From Mansonella perstans (Eukaryota; Nematoda; Chromadorea; Rhabditida; Onchocercidae), in NCBI GenBank assembly GCA_037074765.1, contig JBAMDO010000162.1, positions 62,001 to 126,000 of the forward strand: 64,000 nucleotides of DNA, given 5' to 3'. Positions 50,209 through 62,268 of the stretch are shown piece after piece. The stretch's first letter is position 1. Each line of letters starts with the position of its first letter. A program made the position numbers and the translations under genes. The notes beneath the pieces are model-generated. The model did not search any database. It saw only the letters and a program-made list of their open reading frames with translations, and had not been told where the DNA came from.

Positions 50209-53200
50209 ATGCTACAACTTGATGGTGCAAATGATTGTATTAAAAGTACGGTAAGTTGAATTATTATTATTATTATTTCCATTCATTTTTGCCAAAAAGA
50301 AAAAAGATAATAGAAATTTGAAATTGATTTATTCATTAATCATATTAAAAGTTTTATTAATTATATTAATTTATTCGTTAATTATTTCTTTGCTTTTTTT
50401 TTCCTTTGGCTTTCCTCATTTGTTCATTTGTTAAATTCTTAAATTTTCGACTTCTGCTAAATTTAAAATAATACTCTTTTAATGTTTAAAACTTTTTAAA
50501 ATTCATCAATTGATTTTAGATTTGAAATTAAAACAAATTAAAAAGTTTGAAAAACTTTTGAATAAAAGAATGAGATAATCTCAATTTTTTTTTTTTTTTT
50601 TGGAGATAATTAACATAAACAATTTTTAGGCTAATTAATGAATTAATAGGACATAAGCAATAATTTTTTCTAATTCATTTTTTTTTATTGTAATTAGGTG
50701 TTTAAATTAATTTCATATATTAATTAACTAATTGCAAGTTTTTTCTGTTTATTTTTTTGTCTGTGTGTGTATGTGTTAAAATAGGAGGAGTAAGCCATTT
50801 TGAATGAAAAATGAAGTAAATATTTTATATCCGATATTTATTAATTTCTCTGAATTAAAAGAAAAAATTGCTAAACATTTAGCAGTAAGACTTTCCTTTA
50901 TTAATTAATTAATTAAAAATTTTGCATCTTTATGTTTTCTCCTACAACTAACAGAAATAAAAAAACAAAAACACACAAAACAAAATATTGGGCCGAGCCG
51001 CCCGTTATGTTACATTTACACATTTATAACAATTTTTCGTTTCACGTTTGATCTTTCACTATTCTCTGAAATTTTATCAAATTTTATTTCTGCTTTTTTT
51101 GCTTAAAGAAATGGTAGTGATAAACTTTCCTTTTTTTTTCCTCTTCCAACTTTATTTATCGAAATCGAATGATAATCGATGGAATTAATTAATCAAATCA
51201 ATAAGTTATAATTAAGCAATTAAAATACTTTTTTTTTATTATTATCTTTCAATATTAATTCTTATAAAATTTCTTATATTTTCAAAGGATAATTATTTGG
51301 ACGAATTTGATTAAATTACATTGATAATTTATTGATTCGATCACATCATTAGTTAGCGCATCATAAACAATCATCAAAACTATTTAATCAATCGCAATTT
51401 TTCACTTACTAAAATGAAATTGTGAATAAATTTCAATTTCAAAAATTTATTCATATTTTCAGAAAGACCAAATAAACTAATGGATCAATAGCATAATGAT
51501 TTAATGAATAAGCTGACCCAATAATTGACACTTAATGCATAAGTATTACATTTGCAGTTTGACTCTAATACTTAATGCACAGTATATTACTTAAGTAATA
51601 GCAAATAATTTAAGCTATTTTAAATTGCAATTGCAAGCAAATTTCAATTCAAAAATTTAAATGAAGAAATAAGACAAAAAAAAAAAAAAAATTCAAGAAA
51701 GACAAAAGTGGAAAAAGTAACCGATACTTAATTCATAAGTATCATTTTAGTAATGATGTAACAGTGAGTATTCAAATGTTATTTGTTGCATCACTGCTTC
51801 AATTTTTCCTCCAGGATCATTTATTCTAATATTCGGTATCGATTTCAGCAAAAAAAAAAGTTATTATTACATAATATTTGTGAATATGATCTTTCTCTCT
51901 CTCCCCCACCATCCCTCTCTTTCTTCTGTCCATTTATTTCTCTTTAAAATAAATTTAAATATGGATAATATGATAAGAAATGTCAATTTCCTTTAATGAA
52001 TTTTAAATCACTTCTTTTAATTTATCCAAACTTTTTTACTTGTTGCAATTAATTCATCATTCATCAAAATCTACCGTTATTTATTTAGCATTACTAATTA
52101 CCATGCAAAAAATAATTGCTATTTAAAAAATTAATTTTAAAAATTGATTGCTATTTAAAAATTGTAATTAAATTATTGTAATAATTTATAATTAAAATTA
52201 GTTTTTGACAAAAACGAAAAAAACTATTCAAATTGTAGCAGTCTATGAATGCTATGCAGTTTATGAAAGTTAAAACAGCTAGTATTAAAAAGCAAATAGT
52301 AATTAGTGTGAGTTAATTAATTGATTGAATACCTTCATCATTCATTCATCACATATTTTTGTTAAGTTTCTTTGCATCAATTTTAAATTTTAAATTCTAA
52401 TATAAAGAAAATGTTTAATTGAAGGAAAAACAAATAGGAAAATTAAGTATCTTACCGTGCCAACTTTTCGAAATCAAAAAAAGCAACAAATTATTGAAAG
52501 TATATGTACGATTGTTGTTAACCTCTTTTTGTAATAAAATAATTAATAATTTTTGGATAATGTTGTTAATTACTTTATTCCTATTCTACTACTATACTTT
52601 ATAAGTACTTCAAAACACCTTTATTGATTGATTTTAGCTTTTTTTACTTACGTTTATTTTGATCTTCTTAATTTATTTTTAAAATAGCATTATATGCAAA
52701 TTTAAGCATAAATTTGAACGAATATTTTCTAAATTATCCAGGAAATTATTGCACTCTACATGTCAGCTTTATTTACGGGACGCAACGTGAGAAAAAAAAG
52801 CATAATTTATGTTGAAATAATGATGCTCTAATAAATAATATTTGGCGATTAAAATTTTTATGTGAAATCTTCAAACTAATCACGTGATTGTTTTACGTAA
52901 CGTACATGTAATCGTCAATCAGTCTAATTATGCTAATATTTTACACAATGGTAAGATCATCTTATCGTATCGTAAATAAAAAAGTGTAAATGTTTGCATA
53001 AATCTTTGTGTTTCTTCTCCCAGCAAACTACGCAAAATATTTTACGTAGCGTATAATTATTTGTTTCATCGAAAAATAAGCAATAATTTTTTAAAATTCA
53101 CAAATGGTTTGCGTTATATTACTATATTATATACTACAATATATGCGGCGTGAAACATGAAAGGGAATTTAAATATTATTGAAATTTAAATTTAAGCTTT

Positions 53201-56200
53201 TTTGTCAATTTTTTTTTCTGTTAATTTTTTTCCTTCATCTTTTTCATTTTGGGTACATTTTTATTTTAATCGTTTGGCGGTTGCTGAAAAGATTCGGCAA
53301 ATGATAGCACCAAATGACGCATTTTCAAAAGCAAAGTTTAAACAGATTAACAACACACGGGTACGGATCGAGATCGGATGGATTTTGAAGTAGATGGAAA
53401 ACGGAAAGGAAGAAGAAGAGTGAAAGAGGTAGGAAAACTACAGGAAAGTGTCAAATTACTAATTCCTATTCCTGGTACTACTGCTGTGAATGCTATTGCT
53501 GATGTTATTGCTGATACTGCTGTTGATGATGATGATGGTAATAATGATGTTTTTGAGAAAGTGATAATAAATAATGATAGTGATATGGTAATAGTTGAAG
53601 AAATAATAATGATGATAATAATATAACAATAATGTTGCAGTATTGTTCTTGGGATAAAAAGTTTCAAATATTCCATCGATGTGAAATCATCAATCATCAG
53701 AATTTCATCAAAATAATACCGTAATCTTGAAAATATGACTGATTGAATAAGCTGATTAATAGATACCTTTCGTGCTAATATTTCACATCCCTCCATCATC
53801 ATTATTATCATTGGACATTATATCATCGTTATTATTAGTGAAAATTAATTAGTTACTGATAATATTAGGGAGTAAATACATTAGGGAATAAATATATAAT
53901 TTAAACTAAAATTTACTGAAGAATTAAATTAATACCATTATCGATTAGTACTTAATGAAAATTAATTATTTACTGATATTATCAAGTAGTTAAAATACTT
54001 GCTGTGTTTAGTTTAAATATGTCAAATTAAAGTACCAAATTATGCAATTATCATTCAGCAAATTATATTTACTAATAATACTAGGAAGTAAATATATACT
54101 TTAAGCAAATATATATAATAAATGATGATGATTTGTTCCAACAAAATTTCCAAATGATCAACCGAGTATAGCGTTGTGCAATAGCAAGAAGCTCAGATTG
54201 TTTTGCAAATTACTACAAAAAGTTTAAATTAAAATTGAATAAAAAATTTTGAAATAGCCGAGAATTGGTTTTTAACCTTCCGATCGTTTAAGTGTTTTCA
54301 ACTTTTTTATGACTGTCACATTTACTCATATGACAAATTTCAAGTTTCTTTCCTTTTAAAGCAGATATCATGATTCTAATTAATTCATATTACCAACATA
54401 TTGTGGATTTTTCATAATTAGGTTTAATTAACAAAATTGATAAGCAAATATCATTTATTGATTATTATTAACTGGTATTAATCAGAAATGAATTAAATGA
54501 ATTTAATTATCAATTAACACTTCTAGAATGCAATTTTTTATTAACAAATTGCAATTATTTATTAACAAATTGCCATGTCAAATATTTTAATATAAACTGG
54601 TCTATTAAGTATCAAATAATTTCCAGTTGAATTACTGAAACCGTATTATTCCATTTTTTTTTCCAGGATTCTTTTCCTGATATAGATGAGTATTTTTTTC
54701 TTAATATGATTTCCATGTTAATTTTTTGGTAACAATACGTTATGTTTGCATTATATCGTCTACTTTACCATCAACAATATTTGCATAAACCTTTGCTAAC
54801 ATCTGTCCATCTGCATTTTTAACCTTATATCTGGCTCTTGTCCACTCATTGACAAACTTTCCAACCAAATAACCATTGGTTATGACCCATTTCGATGACC
54901 TTTCTATTACTTATCCACACATTCTTTATGCAAATAAGTCATACAAATCTATATAATGAACCGAAATTAATTAAAATTAGTGGTTAAGGAAATAAAAAAA
55001 CAAAGCGGCAAAACCAATAGAGCGTTTGCATTTACTGTTGTTGTATGTAAAATGATAATTTTAATTTCAATTCAAATTTTAATTCATGCAATTTTTCTAT
55101 ATCAAAATATTTGCTATTATGAGTGAAAATCTTGGAAATGATTAAATTATAATTTAAAGTTATAAATTTGAACACTTTTAAAACAATAAAATCATTTTGT
55201 GCAATTGCTATTTGAATTGTTTAAAATAAGTAATAATTTTAAATCAGATTTTCAAAACTTCAAAATTTTTTCTGAAGTTACTTAGCAATTTACTGGTAAA
55301 TGTATTCGAAATTAAATTAACACATTCTTCTTTCCATTTTAAAACCATTTTTCAATTTAAATCTCAAAATGATTTTTTTTTCCTTTTTTTGCGCATTAAT
55401 GGAAAAGGCAAAAGCCGCCAAATTATTAACAATTTGTTTTGTTTCATTTCGTCGCTCATCAAATGAGAAATGAACGATTCATTTGGAATGGTTAATTAAG
55501 CAAAAATAAAATAAACTAAATGGACAAGAGAATGGAAGGGTGAAAAAAAAATAAAAAGAAACATACAGAGGGGACAAAATGACCAGAGAGTGGACAAAGC
55601 AGTAGCAATAATTTTGGATTAAGAACGAAAGGCGAAGAAGGCTTGATTGTCACTGGTGTTGTAGGTTAATTGCACCGTAGTTTTGTAGTAAGGACCCCTG
55701 CGGTGGCACCTGTCCGTTTTTTTATTTTGTCTTTCGGCGGGTTTTTTTTTCCATTTTTTTCATTTGCCTTTTCTCATTCTTTTCACATTTATTTGGAGCC
55801 TTATAACTTATTATTTTTACTTTCCTATTTAAAAATTATTATCCTCCTTACTTTGAATCCTTTGCAGAATCATTGTAAATCAGATTTGAAAGAAACTATT
55901 TTAGAAAATCATATTTTTCACTTCTTATAATTAATTTTTAAATTTCAAAAAGCAATGTACAAAATTTTAGAATATTTCAAATTTCCAAAGGACAAAGGAT
56001 ATTTAATATTTAAACTTCTGTGATTTTTTTTTTTCACACAAATTAAATGAGCGTGAAATTTGTTCACCGTTTTTATCTTTTATTTAAAATTGATGAATAA
56101 ATTTGTAATTTAAAATATATATTAATTGTTTATTTGAAATTATAATTTAATATATTCTCAGTATAAATACAAAAACAGTTTTTGTTATTACAATAATGGT

Positions 56201-59200
56201 ACCAACAATTTTTTCCCTTCGGTAAACTAACAATGAAAACGACATCAAAAAATTTTTATTAACCTTTTCATTTTTTTTTCTAAAATTAAATATAATGCAA
56301 TATTGAAATTTCATTCTTTCAATACTTTTTAAATTCACTCTTTTTTATGATAGATAATTTCAGGTGAAAAATAATGCATTTCGAATACCATCCTCATCAA
56401 ATGATACTGTAAGGTTGGAAATTAAGTTTGATTGCATTTAACGAAACAGAATAAGTATTGATTGATTTCAATAATGGAAATAGAAAAATAATAATGAAAG
56501 TGAAAACTGCTGAAATAATTAATAATAATTTATATTTCTTAACTAATTAAATGCACTAGAAAAAGAATTTAAGTCAAGAAATTGAAAAAAAAACAGTTTT
56601 ATTATTTTCACCACATTTATTAATAATTTATTAATTATTAAATAATGAAACATGCGAAGAATGATAGAGCTGAAACGTTTATTTTTAATTTAAATTTAGA
56701 TTTACTTCGAAAAAAAAACTTTTGAAAATTTTGGACGGAATTTTTCCAATTTTGCCAATACTTTCAGTCGTGAATCATCATCGGGATATCTGGAAGCTTC
56801 ATCGGGAGCATTTTTTGGCGCATCATTTGGTTTAACACAGCTACCGGATGGTGTAAAATCGGAAAATTTCATGCCAACATTATCCGAACGTCCAGTTACA
56901 TTAACAGCTATGTCAGATGCTGCTGCTGCCACAGCAGCTGCAGTTGCTTACGGTAAGATTTTAAAATATATTGCATTAAAAAAAAAATTCACTACTAAAT
57001 TTTAATATAAAATTAATTTATCAATGTAGCATTGTCTGGTTTATTCATGGGAAAGGTCATGGAAAGGTCAAGATGAAGTGATAACAATGAAATATTATTT
57101 CATAATAAATAAAAATACAAAATTAATTTCAGAAATTTCAGTTATTAATTATTTTATCATTTTTTTTAAGTGTTGGAAATCAGTTTGGTAGTGATAAATT
57201 TATTGTTTTCAAAGGTCAAAGGTTAAGCACTTTTTAGATTCTCGCATAATCAGCGCTACACCGTATTACAACAGTGGTTATTCAAACACGAATTATACTG
57301 GAATGTATGGAGCCGGTGGAACACAGAATTACTATCCTGTTGTATCTTCAACATTGCGTGGATCTGCTGCTGCTGCTGCCGCAGCTACGTCATTTCCGTT
57401 TGCAGCTGCCGCTGCATCCCACGCTTATTACGGTAATCACTTTATAAGAGCTATTTCTCAAATATCAGGACTATTATACTGTTATAACAGTTCTCTTTCT
57501 CTTTGCTTCTCTCTCTCCCTTTCTCTCTCTTTCTCTCTTTCTCTCCTTCTCTCTCTCTCTCTCTTTTTTCAAATTTCAATAATTATAAATTGCTATGATT
57601 TATTGGGAAGAATGACCAAAATGATTGCTGCAATTAATTTTCGGCGAATATTAAAAGCGAGTATGAGAGAAAGAGAAATAGCGAAAGAGGGAAATGGATG
57701 AGAAAGGGCAAGAAAAAAAACAACAAAGTATTTTTGTTTACAAAATTATTTTTGGTAATTAAATTCAAAATTTAAAAGTTAAAACTTAAATTAACATTTA
57801 AAAAATTCCATTTTTTCAATTTCACGATAAGAATAAGAAATTTGTGATTTAGTAAAGTTTATCTTATAATTTCTTTTTTCTTGTACAAAATATTGGATAA
57901 AAACATGCTGAGCAATTTAAAAAAACAAGTTAAAAAATGAAATTAAAATGATTAAATTAATTAGATTTCTCTCTCTAATTTCTCTCATTCTCTTCTTCTT
58001 TTCTACTTTAGCATACTACTGTATTGTTGTTCTTGTAATCTCCTAGTATTACTTGGTCTTCACCTAATTAATATTACTTTGGCCTCAAGCTTATTTACAA
58101 AATTACTAATCTTAGGACAAAATTTTTCCAATACAGAAATTAAATGTTCTGTACAAAAAATATATATATATCATAAAATAGTTAATTTAATTTATATTCT
58201 CAAATTTAAAACTTGAAATTTTATGAAGCTAAATTATAAAAAATTTAAAAATAAAATATAAAATTACAGGTAATGGTTATACATCAGCTCATTTTGATTA
58301 TACATCATATCCACCAGCGATGCATTGTTACGGTAGCCGAGGTGGCTACTACGGGTGTTCTATCAATCCCGTCTCATCAAATTCTTCCATATATGTTAGT
58401 TTTACCTGAATCCCTCAGCATCAACTTAAGCTATCAACGGAATGAATGGTGTTATCGAACGGTATTATTAAAGATACAAATATCATGAAAAGAAAAGAGA
58501 GAGAAATGGACAGGAAAGAAAATAAAACTTTTTGTTCAGAAAATATTATTGTAATTAAAAATTAAAATCAATCAGAAAATAAATTTAAGAAATTTTACTG
58601 AAGAAAAAAAAATCACGCATTGTTGCATTTTGAATTTTGATAAATAAATGTATTTCAATTGGTAAAAAAATATTCCAAAAATGATTAATTAATTTAAAAA
58701 AGAGCTTTTAAAGAATAGTTAAAAAAAATAATTTTGAAAATTTGAAGCGTAAATTAATTTTTATAAAAAATTTTGAAAATACATCGACAGTTTGAAAATA
58801 TGGAAAAATGAACAAAAATAATTTGTTAATCAAAAAAAAATAGCAAATTTATTTTTACAAATATTTCTTAAATTCAAATATTTTATACAATTCATATGAA
58901 TTGACAAATTATATTATTTTTTGTTGTCTTACAATTCCTAGCATAATTGCAAAAATATCATTAATCTTAAATTAAATTTTAAAGTTTGAATTAAAGGAAA
59001 AATTATCGCATTTGAATTTTACGATGAATGAATATGCATTGCTAATTAATTAATAAAAAGCGCATGAAATTCTTAGTTTGGAAGAAAGAACGAACAAACA
59101 AATAATTAGTTTTTTAGGAATTCCTAGATGGGGATATAGCTCAGGGGTAGAGCGCTCCCTTAGCATGGGAGAGGGCTGGGGTTCGATTCCCCATATCTCC

Positions 59201-62200
59201 AGTTCGACATTTTGTTTTTTTCTCGTTCCATTTTTTATTCCATCCCATGATAGTGAATGATATCATAACTCAATAAATGAATTTTGTATATTTTTATTTA
59301 TCAATGATTGAAAAATCAATAATTCATGCAATACAATACATTCACATTATGATATATTTTAGTTACATCACAGATCGAATGAACTGGAAATACATTCAGT
59401 TATCTTATCAGAATTTATAATCATCTGATCATCTAGTGAATTCCCACTGATAATACTATGCTAAAATGCACTTTCATATGCTAGCTTGCAATTTTTGATG
59501 ATAAGATAAAAATTTTAAATGCAAAACATGCAATTTTCGGTGATAGCAAGTAATTCTCAGTGATAAGATTTTTTTAGTGCTAACATTTTATATCAACATG
59601 CAGTTTTTAGTGCTAGCGTGCAATTTATAGAGTGATAAAATGCAATCACATGCGTTTTGAATGCGAATTTTTTCGCTAATTATAGGCAAAAAGCCTCACA
59701 AGCCTGTTATTTCATTGTGTGGAAAAAATTTTCAACAAAAATTAAAATTTCATTAAAAAAAAATAAAAGTGAAAAATATAGTTTTCTAGGCGATGAATTC
59801 ATTAACAAATGATATGAATGCAACAACATCGCTTAACACAAAGCAACATGAAACACGACGATCAAGTAAGCATTTATTTCAAATTTTTAAACTCTAATTT
59901 GAAACTTGTTAGAACTATCAATTAATTTCTATTGATCTTTAATGTATGTAAGCTGGATAATTGCTATCATGATGATGGTTGTCATGATAATCATTATTTG
60001 TAAAATCATTTAATTAATAAATTCCCCATAAAATATTTTAATTCTGTTAATTTTGGAAAAAAAATATATTAATTTAAAATACTGTATTTATTTTAAAAAT
60101 GTCAGCAATTAAATTGTTTTTTTAATTACAGTAGTGTTTTACAGTAACTACTCTTTTCTAGAGTAATTGCTCTTTTTTTACTGTAATCACTTTTCCACAT
60201 TAATTTCCTTTTTTTTTTTCAAAGGTAAAGCAATAAAACGTAAGAAAAATCCGTGTAGCACCAGTAATAGTCCAGAAAAGCAGTATAAGCGTGCATTTAT
60301 ATGGGAAATGGAGGATATTTGTGTATTATCCAATTATTTTTTACGATCCAGTGATCCGATACGTAATGAACGATTAGCGCAAACAATCAATAATAATGTT
60401 AATCGATTAATTGCAACCATTTTTGGCTTTGATCAAGATGATGTAAGTCTACGATTATCAAAGTACATGATAATGATAATCAAAATGATAATCAAATCAA
60501 CAAATATTATTGATTTGATTATTTAATAATCTATTAAATTTTCTTTTTTCCAGCAAGTTTCGGAATATGTAAATATCGAAGATGCAAATATCGATGATGC
60601 ATTAGATACGACGACATATTCGACAATTAGTATTGATATGCCAAGTACGTCAAATATAGCTAACACGGAATCATCTTTATTAGCACACGCACGTGGTGGT
60701 ATAGACTGGATGAAGAAATTAGCGGCGAAATATCAGCACATCAAAGATATCTATAATTCGTACAAAAATAATTTTGCTGGTTTGATTTTTTTTGTTTAAT
60801 ATTAATTAAAAATTTAATCTTTTCTATTATCAGTTAATAATTGAAATTAATCAGTTATTTAATTTCAAAAAGGTTATTTGATTAATAGAAGTGAAAAATA
60901 TATGAATACATATATTGTCGCTTTCATTTGGGAAAAAGTGAAATAATTAAATTTTAAAAAAAAGGAAAAATTAAATGGAATTGGTGTATATTTCAATTTG
61001 CAAATCTCATATAAAATAAATATTTTGTTCAAAGTCAAATTTTTATTGGTCGTTGAATTAAATTAAAGATTTTTAATTTCAGTTATTTATTAAAATATTT
61101 TGTTTATTACAAGCTTTTTTTTGTAACTTTTATTTCAATTTTCTTATTTTTTTGGAGTGAAAATGAACTTTTTCTAGTTGTTCATTTATTAATTGTCATT
61201 TGGAATTTAGTTTGAGTTAATTTCATTTTATGCAATTTAATCGAAATTTAAATTCAATCCTAAAAATGGAATATATTATGAGATAATATTTTCAAGATTA
61301 ATTTAACAATTTCTGGGGAATCGCTTGCAATTCGTTTCTTTTTTTTAGGCCTTTTAGAACGAACTGAAAATAAGAATGGAGCGGAACTGTTAGCATTAAA
61401 ATCAACAATGGATCCATTGAGCAAAGGCTGGAGTGAAAGTGTTGGACAGTGTTTGAAGCTTATTATTGATAGGTGGCAAATTTTTTCCAAATAATTCTAT
61501 TTCTTAGTTTTTCATCGGAAAATGTGATTTGACTCTTAACTTGAAATTAATTGGAAATAAAACGACACAAACTTAACCTTTCCGTCCCTCAACACTTTCT
61601 TTTCTTATCAGTTTTTCGGAACAGATTTATGATTTATTAATTTATCAAAATTTCGGACCATATCTCAAAATATTTCATTTAACATTCGTAATGAAAAATT
61701 TCTGAAAACAAATTGATTGCACAAAAACTTTCGGTATTTTAAAGGATCAAAAAAATGCTAATACTATAAATTCGGAGTATTGTTCGAAATGCACACAAAT
61801 ACGGTTCAGTAATTGATTTGTCCGGAAAATCATTTCTTTTCTAAAAGTTATAAATTAGTAGTAATAGTAGATGCATAAAAACTATTTACTTCGACTTATT
61901 AGTTAAATTTAATCAATAATTAATGTCATCGCTAAAAATGAGATGTATTTTTTTCATTGTGTTTTTTTCTTTTTTTTCAAACATTTAATCTATTTTAATT
62001 TAATATTTTAGTTTAGTTAATTAATAAATTTTGTAGGTCATCACGAGAGCATTATGCAAATGTATTATTAACAAGTGAAAATATTGTCGCAACATTGGCT
62101 AAATTATTAATTATGGAACAAAGTTCAATGATACCGGCGGAAAATGTTTACAGTATAATGAAAATTGGTAAAGAGGCAGTAATTGATCGAATTTTAAGTC

Positions 62201-62268
62201 ATTTTGGAAAGAAATGCTCATTTGTTATCATATCAACACATCTTGATACACATGAAATTGCCAAAAAG
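50209..62268 (+). CDS. eya-1: Eyes absent (EYA) transcriptional co-regulator, 3' end incomplete
   Basis: EYA proteins bind SIX homeodomain factors and carry a C-terminal HAD-type EYA domain. Exons by phase: 50209-50250 (MLQLDGANDCIKST, after TTACGCAG), 56700-56952, 57238-57432, 58270-58394, 59790-59865, 60225-60442, 60554-60779, 61349-61472 and 62037-62268, giving about 497 aa. The N-terminal half is Ser/Tyr/Ala-rich (DAAAATAAAVAYG, YYNSGYSNTNYTGMYG, polyalanine), as in EYA transactivation regions. The EYA domain follows: KRAFIWEMEDICVL, ARGGIDWMKKLAAKYQHIKD, IYNSYKNNFAGLLERTENKN, ENVYSIMKIGKEAVIDRI and EIAKK. The family's final MPFWRI-type segment is not found, so the last exon probably lies beyond the window; a short alternative end at 63196-63240 is in phase. 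A possible extra 45-nt exon at 52742-52786 (EIIALYMSALFTGRN) fits. The first exon is joined across 6.4 kb by phase only. Catalytic residues are substituted. Confidence 0.88.
51480..51760. repeat. Degenerate ACTTAATNCATAAGTAT repeats
   Basis: The motif CTTAATGCATAAGTATTACAT or a variant recurs at about 51531, 51571 and 51726 inside EYA intron 1. Weak, possibly short palindrome-driven. Confidence 0.45.
51927..52532 (-). repeat. Right arm of a large inverted duplication
   Basis: Reverse-complement partner of about 42597-43163. It lies in the first EYA intron (if exon 1 is assigned correctly), immediately 3' of a short pyrimidine tract with CCCCCACC (about 51891-51945). The arm contains a small A-rich insertion relative to its partner. 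Confidence 0.9.
52742..52786 (+). CDS. Possible 45-nt EYA exon or isolated exon
   Basis: After TTATCCAG, 15 codons (EIIALYMSALFTGRN) run to a GTGAGA donor. Both ends are in phase 0, so it can be included or skipped between 50250 and 56700 without changing the EYA frame. There is no homology support. Confidence 0.25.
53202..53811. other. Overlapping ORFs over a GAT/GCT-rich segment in EYA intron
   Basis: Plus-strand frames read AVAEKIRQMIAPNDAFSKAK (ending at 53391-53393) and, from ATG 53378, a basic then acidic 82-codon ORF. The minus strand has a 154-codon ORF at 53811-53347 ending RSRSVPVCC. Much of it is driven by GAT/GCT/ATA trinucleotides. I find no acceptor for the plus-strand frame. 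An unannotated exon is possible but unsupported. Confidence 0.25.
54740..54903 (-). CDS. Coding-like terminal exon antisense within EYA intron, unrecognised
   Basis: The minus strand is open for 53 codons from a TAATAG-type acceptor at 54905-54904 to TAA at 54742-54740. It reads KWVITNGYLVGKFVNEWTRA, then RYKVKNADGQMLAKVYANIV and DGKVDDIMQT. Composition is strongly protein-like and quite unlike the surrounding intron. No matching 5' exon was established; a less AT-rich minus-strand patch at 55,625-55,760 is a candidate, open in all three frames. It could be a nested antisense gene or a decayed gene copy. I do not recognise the family. Confidence 0.4.
55620..55760. other. GC-richer patch upstream of EYA exon 56700, strand unclear
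   Basis: The plus strand reads LHRSFVVRTPAVAPVRFFIL. The minus strand is open in three frames (for example CHRRGPYYKTTVQLTYNTSD). It may be an exon of the antisense gene or an EYA promoter element. The evidence does not separate these. Confidence 0.2.
57488..57565. repeat. (CT)n/(TTCTCTC)n pyrimidine tract
   Basis: Polypyrimidine microsatellite about 55 bp inside the EYA intron that follows the exon ending at 57432. The 132-codon plus-strand ORF through it is a read-through of the exon into the intron. Confidence 0.9.
59130..59201 (+). tRNA. tRNA-Ala (anticodon AGC)
   Basis: A 72-nt cloverleaf: acceptor GGGGATA pairs with TATCTCC (one G-U), D arm GCTC..GAGC, anticodon stem CTCCC/GGGAG with loop TTAGCAT, T arm TGGGG-TTCGATT-CCCCA, discriminator A. 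No intron. The A and B boxes are intact (TAGCTCAGGGG and GGTTCGATTCC), and a TTTT terminator follows at about 59211. It sits in sense orientation within the EYA intron between 58394 and 59790. Confidence 0.97.
59202..59789. repeat. Degenerate GTGATAA/GTGCTAGC-type short repeats
   Basis: About 59450-59650 repeats motifs such as TGCAATTTT(T/C)(G/A)GTG(A/C)TA and TGATAAAATGC at irregular spacing within the EYA intron. No gene is seen. Confidence 0.45.

Noticed and set aside
57303..57701. 132-codon plus-strand ORF
   Set aside because: Only the part up to 57432 is coding (an EYA exon); the rest reads through the intron and a CT microsatellite.
58273..58488. 71-codon plus-strand ORF overlapping an EYA exon
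   Set aside because: It is the wrong frame; the phase-consistent frame gives GNGYTSAHFDYTSYPP and fits both neighbouring exons.
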